From positions 1-7,192 of the forward strand of contig JAECRX010000121.1 in assembly GCA_016292335.1 (NCBI GenBank): a stretch of DNA of 7,192 nucleotides, read 5' to 3'. Numbering within the stretch: the first letter of the stretch is position 1; each line of letters opens with the position of its first letter. This document shows, piece after piece, positions 1-4,989 of this stretch. The position numbers and the translations under genes were made by a program. The notes below the pieces were generated by a model. That model had not been told where the DNA came from and searched no databases. It saw nothing but the letters and a program-made list of their open reading frames with translations. The stretch is from Candidatus Sifarchaeum subterraneum (GTDB taxonomy: Archaea > Asgardarchaeota > Sifarchaeia > Sifarchaeales > Sifarchaeaceae).

Positions 1-23
1 AATTTTTTTGCCATTTTTTTCAT
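1..23 (-). CDS. Start of a minus-strand gene cut by the window edge
   Basis: An ATG at 23-21 on the minus strand opens a reading frame (MKKMAKK...) that runs off the left edge. A GGAGG at 35-31 sits 7 bases upstream of this ATG, a good SD spacing, so this is probably a real start rather than a chance ATG. A second in-frame ATG at 14-12 lacks its own SD. Only seven residues are visible, lysine-rich as many N-termini are, so no function can be assigned. The gene is divergent from the epimerase at 410 and shares the 24-343 intergenic region with it. Confidence 0.6.
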
Positions 24-343
24 ATATTTTCCTCCAATTAATCTCAAATTGCTTCAGATAGAAGAAAATAAACATTATGTTTCTTAATATTTTTTGCTCA
101 GAGTGACATGAACTGGAATTTTTTATAAGTTGGCCATAAAAGTGTTATCGAAAAAAATAAGATTCATGATAGAATTCCCACACAAGAAACTTTACTCCAT
201 AGAATGAGCGAATTAAATGTTCTTCTTACATCCTAGTTGAATGTAGGTAGCTCAATTTTTTGGTATAGCATACCTATTTTCCTTCTACGTCATATGGCCT
301 CAATTTAAGGACACTCCTCAAGACAAAAAAGGAGGAAGAAAAA
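24..343. other. Divergent intergenic region, AT-rich
   Basis: No gene is supported here. The stretch separates the leftward gene at 23 from the rightward epimerase and must hold both promoters. AT-rich boxes exist on both strands (for example AAAAATATTA, minus strand, around 95-86), but none stands out enough to call. A short palindrome GGTAT-agc-ATACC lies at 262-274 directly after a T6 run. A weak hairpin (CTTACAT/ATGTAGG, one G-U pair) lies at 225-247. Neither has clear support as a terminator or operator. Confidence 0.5.
331..336 (+). promoter_or_regulatory. SD (GGAGGA) upstream of the epimerase's first usable start
   Basis: GGAGGA is 7 bases in front of a CTG at 344, which is in frame with the epimerase. 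The only ATG/GTG/TTG candidate, TTG at 410, has no SD. The site therefore argues for initiation near 344 (CTG), or less well at ATT 350, giving about 22 extra N-terminal residues. Confidence 0.5.
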
Positions 344-409
344 CTGGATATTGAAAAGTGGTACATAACAAAGTTATCGAAAGATCCACTACGCAAACAG
401 ATTCAAACT

Positions 410-1417
410 TTGAAAGACAAAAAGATCCTCATCATGGGTGGATGTGGTCAAGTTGGATCGCATATTGCAGCTTTGTGTTATGGCTGGCATATCGATAACT
501 TGACTTTTAATGACAATTTGATTCTTGGTACGCCAGAAAACTTGCCATTTCCTTTGAGAAACAATCTGGATACTCGTTTACACCTTGATTTCGTAAGAAA
601 TCCACCTGAAGCGCCTGATATTTTGATTTTCGTGGGAGGACGTTCTAGTGCCCCTCATTTTGATGATACACTAAAAAATGTGAATGAAGAATTACAAACA
701 TGGTTTAATATCTTGAATTGGTGTAAAGATAACAATATCCGACTAATCTTCGCATCTACATCGTCGCTCTGCAAAATTAGGCCATCAGTGGAGACTCAGA
801 TGGCGTGGCCAGGAAGTGAGTACGAGCTTACCAAGTTGTGCATGGAGCAATCTGCAATTCTACGGGCGCTTCGTGATGAACTAGTTGTCCAGATATGCAG
901 ATTCTTCTCTGTCTATGGACTGACAGAGCAACACAAAGGCAACTTTGGGAATTTGTACTCTCAACTGCTCTGGCACGGGTTCCATAACAAACCATTTGAG
1001 CTTTGGGGGCAAAATGGTGTATTTGAGCCAGGTGAACAGACTCGGGATACAATTTACGCTCCAGAAGTAGCCAGAGCAGTTTTGTATCTTCTGACGCTGC
1101 CCGATCCCAAACCAACACTAGATGATATTAGTACTTTACTTTACAACGTGGGACAGGGACATCCAATCTCTGTTAACACGATGATAGAGCATGTAGAGGC
1201 ACTACTCGGTAAAAAGCTGCGAATCGTCACGAAGGAAGTTCCAATTAAAAATTACGTCGTTCACACGTGGGGTGATCCTTCTAAGCTTATCAAGAGTGGC
1301 TTTGTGCCCATCTTCCAGGATAACTTACAAAACTTGAGATTCACTAAGTACTGCTTGGAAGACATTTCAAGGTACTGGGACGTGGTTGAAGCAATTAGAG
1401 AACAATGCAAGCCATAG
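410..1417 (+). CDS. NAD(P)-dependent epimerase/dehydratase (extended SDR)
   Basis: This is an extended short-chain dehydrogenase/reductase of the nucleotide-sugar epimerase/dehydratase type, a soluble Rossmann-fold enzyme. Numbered from the TTG at 410 (335 residues), the NAD-binding GxxGxxG is G10-G13-G16. The strand ending in ASTSS (115-119) carries the active-site Ser/Thr. The YxxxK pair is Y138 and K142. RFFSVYG (164-170), TRDTIYAPEVARAV (211-224) and YNVGQG (245-250) match conserved blocks of the family, and the length is normal. Substrate is unknown; UDP-glucose 4-epimerase-like and dehydratase-like members share these motifs. The start is uncertain: the frame is open back to 269, an SD lies at 331-336, and the codons from CTG 344 read like protein, so the gene may begin at 344. 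It stands alone on the plus strand and ends 33 bases from the convergent methyltransferase, with no clear terminator between. Confidence 0.85.
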   Translation: MKDKKILIMGGCGQVGSHIAALCYGWHIDNLTFNDNLILGTPENLPFPLRNNLDTRLHLDFVRNPPEAPDILIFVGGRSSAPHFDDTLKNVNEELQTWFNILNWCKDNNIRLIFASTSSLCKIRPSVETQMAWPGSEYELTKLCMEQSAILRALRDELVVQICRFFSVYGLTEQHKGNFGNLYSQLLWHGFHNKPFELWGQNGVFEPGEQTRDTIYAPEVARAVLYLLTLPDPKPTLDDISTLLYNVGQGHPISVNTMIEHVEALLGKKLRIVTKEVPIKNYVVHTWGDPSKLIKSGFVPIFQDNLQNLRFTKYCLEDISRYWDVVEAIREQCKP

Positions 1418-1450
1418 AAAATCTCACCTTTTAGGAGCAGTTTCTGGACC

Positions 1451-2578
1451 CTAAGCAATCTTAATGGGATATTTCCCATATTCCATGCCCGTCCTTACCA
1501 TGGCGAGACAGTTTTCTATCTTGCAATGAGTATACCAGGAATTGCTACTGCATAAGACAAAGCCTCCACCAGGTGCAGCCTTTCTTATACACTCCTTCGT
1601 TTCTTCAACGATTTCTGGGATACTCTTTAATGCAAGGTTGTCAACGGAAACGTTACCCATTAAGAAGATCTTGCTGCCGTATTTCTCCTTAACTTCCCCA
1701 ATATCCACTCCAGCACTCGGGTCTAAAGAATGAACACCATCTACCCGTGCTATGTCAACTAGGCCATCTAGGATTAACCTCACGTCTCCATCGGTGTGCT
1801 TCACATATTTAATACCCGCCTTATGTGCTGCTTCCACCTGTCGACGTAACTCTGGAAAGTAGATCTCGTTGAAGATCTTCGGGTTCAAAAGTGGTCCATC
1901 TCTATGTGCCAAATCTCCAGCACTGAAGACTAGGTCGCACCCCAATTCACCATAGATTTTTATGGCTTCGCAATTATAATCTGTATATGCCTTTACTGCT
2001 TTCTTAATGAAATCTGGGTGCTCAAGTTGTAGCCGATAAAAAATCTCAACCGGGAATACTTCAAAAAGTGTGGCAAACGGCTCTCTAAGAAGTCCTGCTA
2101 CAGCCATATCATATTCATCAGCCAACTCGGTCATAACTTTCGCGTCCACATCTCTGCCCTCAGCATATGGGTCTGGGAAAGTTTCCGCCCATTTTTCCCA
2201 ATCTTCTGTTGATTTAAGGGTTCCATACATTTGTACCCATACTCTGCATTTGGAGTCAAAAACGGTTCCTCTTGCCCACTCGTCAATGAATGTTCCATCG
2301 GGAAGAACTTTGGCCGACCAATCAGCTGGCGCATGTAATGCTACATTGGCAACAATGAAAGAAAATCCAAGTTTATCAAAGCATTTTACCAGCGTTGTTG
2401 AATTTTCTTTGAAGAGTTCTATCCTCTTTAGACCTGGTTTGTCTTCTGGTGACCAAAGTCTAGTGGGAAACATTAGTGTTTCCACGTGAAGCGGCTCTAC
2501 AATTAATTCACCCATAGGAACTCTGTCTGGTTCTTCAAGCTCCATTGTTTTTAAAAAATCATCTCTTCTCTTTCCCAT
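1451..2578 (-). CDS. UroD-family corrinoid methyltransferase-like protein
   Basis: This is a 375-residue TIM barrel of the uroporphyrinogen decarboxylase superfamily (PF01208), the fold of MtaA/MtbA and of several O-demethylase methyltransferases. The next gene upstream encodes a corrinoid protein, so methyl transfer to or from cobalamin is far likelier than porphyrin decarboxylation. The N-terminus DDFLKTMELEEPDRVP (6-21) is typical. The metal-site strand reads H261-T-D263-G-D. The C-terminal blocks FLMGNV (305-310) and GGGFVLCSS (337-345) are conserved. MtaA binds zinc through His-x-Cys and a distant Cys; here the middle ligand is Asp263, while C343 is kept, so substrate or metal use may differ. 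I chose the ATG at 2578 because GGAGGTGA (2591-2584) lies 5 bases ahead and the family N-terminus begins there. A longer frame back to 2692 only overlaps the neighbour. One base separates this start from the preceding stop, so the genes are probably translated together. No substrate-specific partner is visible. Confidence 0.85.
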   Translation of the reverse strand: MGKRRDDFLKTMELEEPDRVPMGELIVEPLHVETLMFPTRLWSPEDKPGLKRIELFKENSTTLVKCFDKLGFSFIVANVALHAPADWSAKVLPDGTFIDEWARGTVFDSKCRVWVQMYGTLKSTEDWEKWAETFPDPYAEGRDVDAKVMTELADEYDMAVAGLLREPFATLFEVFPVEIFYRLQLEHPDFIKKAVKAYTDYNCEAIKIYGELGCDLVFSAGDLAHRDGPLLNPKIFNEIYFPELRRQVEAAHKAGIKYVKHTDGDVRLILDGLVDIARVDGVHSLDPSAGVDIGEVKEKYGSKIFLMGNVSVDNLALKSIPEIVEETKECIRKAAPGGGFVLCSSNSWYTHCKIENCLAMVRTGMEYGKYPIKIA

Positions 2579-2579
2579 T

Positions 2580-2996
2580 CTATTCACCTCCAACCCATTT
2601 TCTAGCCAGGCCAACTGCATCAATTGCAGTTGCACCAAAGGCGTTAGCACCAATTTTTTCAGCGAATTCTTGTGAAACCGCTCTGCCGCCAACCATAATT
2701 TTTACGGTATCCCTTAGGCCTTCTCTTTTAAGCCCCTCCATCACCTTTCCCATTTCGTCCGTAACAATTGTGAGAAGCCCTGACATGCCTACAATATCGG
2801 GTTTTTTTTCTTTCACAGCTGATACAAACTTATCAGCTGGTACGTCTACCCCTAGATCTGTCACATCGAAACCCTGTGACTCAAGCATGGCGATCACAAT
2901 GTCTTTGCCGATGTAATGCAAATCCCCATGCACAGTTCCTATAACAACCTTCCCTCTAGCAGGGATGCCTGCTTTTTTGAACTCTGGTTTAATCAT
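2580..2996 (-). CDS. Corrinoid protein, B12-binding domain (split second half)
   Basis: This 138-residue ORF is the cobalamin-binding Rossmann-like domain (PF02310) of a methyltransferase corrinoid protein of the MtaC/MtbC/MtmC type. The signature DxHxxG is D25-L-H27-Y-I-G30, with H27 expected as lower axial cobalt ligand. The SxLLT block is S72-G-L-L-T76 and the nucleotide-loop GG is G103-G104. The usual protein is one chain of about 210-215 residues, and here the helical cap is a separate ORF upstream. The two overlap by 4 bases (ATGA, 2996-2993). This ORF has no SD of its own, so it would depend on re-initiation by ribosomes finishing the cap ORF, or on a frameshift. The overlap lies in a perfect tandem ATGATATGAT (3001-2992). 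It feeds the UroD-like methyltransferase directly downstream, whose SD lies in the last codons of this gene. Confidence 0.85.
   Translation of the reverse strand: MIKPEFKKAGIPARGKVVIGTVHGDLHYIGKDIVIAMLESQGFDVTDLGVDVPADKFVSAVKEKKPDIVGMSGLLTIVTDEMGKVMEGLKREGLRDTVKIMVGGRAVSQEFAEKIGANAFGATAIDAVGLARKWVGGE
2584..2591 (-). promoter_or_regulatory. SD GGAGGTGA that fixes the methyltransferase start
   Basis: This long SD lies inside the last codons of the corrinoid gene, 5 bases before the ATG at 2578. It decides the start against the upstream in-frame ATG at 2692, and it implies strong translation of the methyltransferase in the same transcript. Confidence 0.85.
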
Positions 2997-3226
2997 ATCA
3001 TTATTTCAGCCGCTGTGCTACCAACTAAAATAAGCTCCATCAAAAAGTAATCTCCTTTCTCGTATAGTTCTCCAACCTTATCGAGTCCTCCTTTCACTGC
3101 CTCTACTATTTCGAGGGGTGTTGCCCCTTCATCTAAGGCATTTCTTGTTATATCTTTGGTTGCTTCTAATTTCTCACACTCAACTATTGCGTTTGTTAAA
3201 TTTTTCAGAATTTGTTCTTTCCCCAT
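2993..3226 (-). CDS. Corrinoid protein, N-terminal helical cap domain (split first half)
   Basis: This 77-residue ORF is the four-helix cap (B12-binding_2, PF02607) that covers the upper face of cobalamin in methyltransferase corrinoid proteins. The conserved run is LDEGATPLEI (31-40) followed by GLDKVGELYEKGDYF (47-61). The family then continues through a last helix and linker into the B12 domain; here the ORF stops at 77, just where the linker should begin, and the next ORF resumes with KPEFKKAG and the B12 domain. The 77 and 138 residues together equal a normal single-chain length. GAGGAGG (3243-3237) lies 10 bases ahead of the ATG at 3226, so this is the first gene of the operon. It is probably functional only with the second half, either as two chains that assemble or as one chain made by frameshift. 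Confidence 0.8.
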   Translation of the reverse strand: MGKEQILKNLTNAIVECEKLEATKDITRNALDEGATPLEIVEAVKGGLDKVGELYEKGDYFLMELILVGSTAAEIMI

Positions 3227-3264
3227 AGTTTGTCTTCCTCCTCTAAAATTATATTATCTAGACG

Positions 3265-3290
3265 TTTTGAACTTTCTAATATTTTCAAAA
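3265..3290. repeat. Inverted repeat TTTTGAA/TTCAAAA in the corrinoid operon promoter
   Basis: Two perfect 7-base arms (3265-3271 and 3284-3290) flank 12 bases containing AATATT. The centre is about 52 bases upstream of the operon's first ATG, where a TATA box and an operator would be expected. A repressor site is possible. The arms are AT-rich, so chance is not excluded. Confidence 0.35.
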
Positions 3291-3382
3291 GAGTATAGAA
3301 AAATGTTCAAATTTCCTTTTTTAAGATAAAACAGTTATGCATGCAGACAAGTTCATTGTAGACTGCGTTGTTGGATAGCAAT

Positions 3383-3437
3383 AATTTGAATTTTTTATGA
3401 TCAGCATTAGTGTATTATTAGTTAGCACATGAGGCGA
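3383..3437 (+). repeat. Upstream copy of a duplicated leader element
   Basis: Positions 3383-3410 match 3497-3524 at 23 of 28 bases, ending in the identical AGCATTAG. After a 12-base length difference, CACATGAGGCGA (3426-3437) matches CACATGAGGTGA (3528-3539), which contains the working SD of the acetamidase. The upstream copy has GAGG followed by CGATA and CCTC, a small hairpin that would hide its SD. It looks like an old duplication of the acetamidase leader, or a repeated regulatory element. Confidence 0.5.
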
Positions 3438-3463
3438 TACCTCTCTGAGCACCCATCGAAGTA

Positions 3464-3471
3464 TTTAAATA
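3464..3471 (+). promoter_or_regulatory. Candidate TATA box (TTTAAATA) for the acetamidase
   Basis: TTTAAATA fits the archaeal box. It predicts a transcript start near 3490-3495 and a leader of about 50 bases that carries the second leader repeat and the SD at 3533-3539. An alternative box, AATTTAAATT at 3497-3506, would give a leader of about 18 bases. The sequence does not decide between them. Confidence 0.4.
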
Positions 3472-3545
3472 TTTCTTTACAGATAATTGCCACTACAATT
3501 TAAATTTTTCGTGAGTAGCATTAGCCACACATGAGGTGAATTATA

Positions 3546-4289
3546 TTGGGTAAAGTACACATCCTCGGTGATGAGAAAAAACACTGTGGCTGGGATAAAG
3601 ACCTTCCCCCCGCTATAACCATCGACCCTGGTGATACGATCATACACGAGACGCCTGAAGTCTGGGACAATATGCTTACTCCTCAATCAACAGTTGAAGA
3701 TGTAACAAAATTGGATTTTGACCGTGTGCACCAACTGAGTGGACCAGTTTACATCAACGGCGCCGAACCAGGCGACGTCTTACAGATTGACATCCTCGAT
3801 ATCAAGCATAAAGGATGGGGTTGGCAGGCAGTTGTACCAGGATTTGGACTACTCGCAGACGAGTTTCCGGATCCCGCACTCAAAATCTTTTATTTGAAAG
3901 AGGACACCACTGAATTTATGCCTGGGATTACGATCCCACTGAGACTCCAACCTGGGGTCATGGGAGTAGCGAGTGCGCAAGTGGGAAAATTTTCAACAGT
4001 TCCTCCTGATATATGGGGCGACAATATGGACATGAGGCACTTAACCCCTGGAACAATGCTCTATTTACCGGTTCAGGTTCCAGGAGCCATCTTCTCCGTT
4101 GGAGACTGCCATGTGGCCCAAGGCGACGGCGAAATCTGTGGAACAGGTATAGAAGCGCCTTTAACTGTTACACTACGTTACGATGTAATAAAAGGTTGGA
4201 CCATTCCTTCCCCTCAATTCGTTACAAAGGGACCTCTCACGGAAGGGATAGATTCCAAGGGATACTACGTCACAACTGGTATGGATTGA
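3546..4289 (+). CDS. Acetamidase/formamidase family protein, interrupted by in-frame TGA
   Basis: This is the main part (247 residues) of an acetamidase/formamidase (FmdA_AmdA, PF03069), a cytosolic enzyme that hydrolyses short amides to a carboxylic acid and ammonia or an amine. Typical blocks are SGPVYINGAEPGDVLQIDIL (65-84), GWGWQAVVPGFGLLADEF (90-107), GDNMDMRHLTPG (158-169) and the active-site segment GDCHVAQGDGE (186-196) with E203. The start is a TTG with GAGGTGA (3533-3539) 6 bases ahead. Relatives are about 300 residues long. Here TGA at 4287-4289 stops the chain after TTGMD, but the same frame continues with the expected C-terminus to 4475. Without that tail the protein lacks its last helical part, so it is a recent pseudogene, a readthrough gene or a sequencing error. 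It is transcribed away from the corrinoid methyltransferase operon. Acetamide, formamide or an N-methyl amide are all possible substrates. Confidence 0.85.
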   Translation: MGKVHILGDEKKHCGWDKDLPPAITIDPGDTIIHETPEVWDNMLTPQSTVEDVTKLDFDRVHQLSGPVYINGAEPGDVLQIDILDIKHKGWGWQAVVPGFGLLADEFPDPALKIFYLKEDTTEFMPGITIPLRLQPGVMGVASAQVGKFSTVPPDIWGDNMDMRHLTPGTMLYLPVQVPGAIFSVGDCHVAQGDGEICGTGIEAPLTVTLRYDVIKGWTIPSPQFVTKGPLTEGIDSKGYYVTTGMD

Positions 4290-4475
4290 GATCTTAAGGA
4301 GGGAGCTAGGAAAGCGTCCCTCGCTATGATCGACCACCTAGTCAAAACCCGTTGGCTCTCACGTGTGGACGCCTACATGCTATGCAGTATAGTTGCAGAC
4401 TTAAAAATCAGCGAGATAGTGGATGTGCCTAATTTTATCGTGTCAATGTACCTCCCCCTAAGTATCTTTGATTGA
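4290..4475 (+). pseudogene. C-terminal part of the acetamidase beyond the in-frame TGA
   Basis: These 61 codons plus a stop follow the TGA at 4287-4289 in the same frame. They start DLKEGARKASLAMIDHL, go on through LSRVDAYMLCSIVADLKISE, and close with YLPLSIFD, which is how I recall this family ending (PDL..A...A...MI, AY.L.S...DL.I, LPLSIF). No further stop, frameshift or gap occurs, so the lesion, if real, is young. Read through, the whole gene would be 309 codons, the normal family length. An AAGGAGG at 4296-4302 resembles an SD, but the first ATG after it (4326) is 23 bases away, so separate initiation is unlikely. Confidence 0.75.
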
Positions 4476-4483
4476 CAATTGAG

Positions 4484-4563
4484 GTAAAAGCTAGGACGTT
4501 TTAATGAGTCCTCCAATCCTTTTACCAACAGAATGATCGCTGTAGCTAAGAAAAATAATCATG
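4484..4563 (+). pseudogene. Relic of a second PF09370 (PEP-hydrolase-like) gene
   Basis: Positions 4524-4543 are identical over 20 bases to the complement of 6391-6410, inside the intact PF09370 gene. Over 36 bases (4524-4559) the match is 31 of 36. Here the codons read TNRMIAVAKK; in the intact gene they read TNRMIAVGKK (208-217). Upstream, GTA-AAA-GCT-AGG-ACG (VKART) resembles IGAKT of the intact gene, but in another frame and followed by stops. Downstream, ATAATCATGG resembles ATAACTCATGG (ITHGG) if a few codons were deleted. The fragment follows the acetamidase on its strand, so a PF09370 gene may once have been the next gene in that transcript. Confidence 0.5.
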
Positions 4564-4607
4564 GACGTATAAAACTCTGGAAAGTATAGCCTTAACAACA
4601 CTTCCCC

Positions 4608-4616
4608 TTTTTTTTT
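4608..4616 (+). terminator. T9 run, possible terminator for the acetamidase transcript
   Basis: A run of nine T's follows CCCC, about 130 bases after the acetamidase stop. Archaeal RNA polymerases often stop at such runs without a hairpin. More T-runs follow at about 4632-4639 and 4671-4677. Confidence 0.4.
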
Positions 4617-4667
4617 GCATACATGTGCAAGATTTTTTTCCAGTTCTTTGACGTCCACATGCATGTG
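4615..4667. repeat. Two related palindromes, 39 bases apart
   Basis: TTGCATACATGTGCAA (4615-4630) is an imperfect palindrome, and CACATGCATGTG (4656-4667) is a perfect one. Both contain CATG and share the ATGTGC end. They lie between T-runs in a gap with no gene. They could be protein-binding sites, or remnants of a promoter that belonged to a lost gene. Confidence 0.35.
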
Positions 4668-4912
4668 CGCCTTTTTTCTGGGACTTTAGATCACTTACAT
4701 ACTCTTTTCATGGAAGAGTTACCCCCTTAATATTTCGGTGGTTCAAAAACAGCAATACGTTCTTCCACCCAGACTATCTTTTTTATGTAATACTTTCTCA
4801 ACACCCATAAATATGCAAGTCACGAACAAATATTTCTCTGTAGATGTTGTGTTCCTAAATTTTTTTACTAAAAAAAGAGGTCGGTAACCCAATATCTATT
4901 TTTCGTCATCAT

Positions 4913-4954
4913 AAAAAAAGCTGTGGACACAATCGCTGATTTTTTATCACAGCT
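4913..4954 (-). terminator. Hairpin plus T7, terminator for the DUF89 gene
   Basis: On the minus strand AGCTGTG (4954-4948) pairs with CACAGCT (4925-4919) around a 22-base loop and runs straight into seven T's (4919-4913). It begins 36 bases after the DUF89 stop, where a terminator is expected. Confidence 0.5.
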
Positions 4955-4989
4955 CAGGCGAGAAGCCCACTTACTTGTTGAGTAGTAGT

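Larger units (their letters stand above)
3227..3545. other. Divergent promoter region between the methyl-transfer operon and the acetamidase
   Basis: This 319-base stretch has no supported gene. It holds the SD of the corrinoid operon (3243-3237), an inverted repeat (3265-3290), a diverged direct repeat of the acetamidase leader (3383-3437 and 3497-3539), and a TATA-like box (3464-3471). A 25-codon frame from ATG 3429 lies in the upstream repeat copy; I do not call it a gene. Confidence 0.6.
4476..4989. other. 514-base gap between convergent acetamidase and DUF89 genes
   Basis: No intact gene is supported. It contains the PF09370 relic just after the acetamidase stop, a T9 run and two palindromes near 4615-4667, a short minus-strand frame (4804-4727) of doubtful status, a T7/A7 hairpin (4860-4876), and a terminator-like hairpin for the DUF89 gene (4954-4913). 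Its size and mixed remnants suggest that one or more genes were lost here. Confidence 0.55.

Noticed and set aside
373..382. Repeat of GTTATCGAAA (also at 144-153)
   Set aside because: Only ten bases in an AT-rich setting, with no matching flanks; likely chance.
1451..1453. Pyrrolysine readthrough of the TAG that ends the UroD-like gene
   Set aside because: The protein already reaches the normal family end (YGKYPIKIA), so TAG acts as a true stop.
2579..2692. N-terminal extension of the UroD-like gene to ATG 2692
   Set aside because: It lies entirely inside the well-supported corrinoid B12-domain gene in another frame, and the family N-terminus and the GGAGGTGA both point to 2578.
4287..4289. 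Selenocysteine at the acetamidase TGA
   Set aside because: The position is a variable or Pro residue before the conserved DL, not catalytic, and I could not identify a convincing SECIS-like structure near the gene.
4013..4297. 94-codon plus-strand frame inside the acetamidase
   Set aside because: Out of frame with the conserved acetamidase blocks; it has no SD and no recognisable motifs.
4860..4876. T7-ACT-A7 hairpin
   Set aside because: Homopolymer arms arise easily in this AT-rich gap, and it has no clear relation to a gene end.
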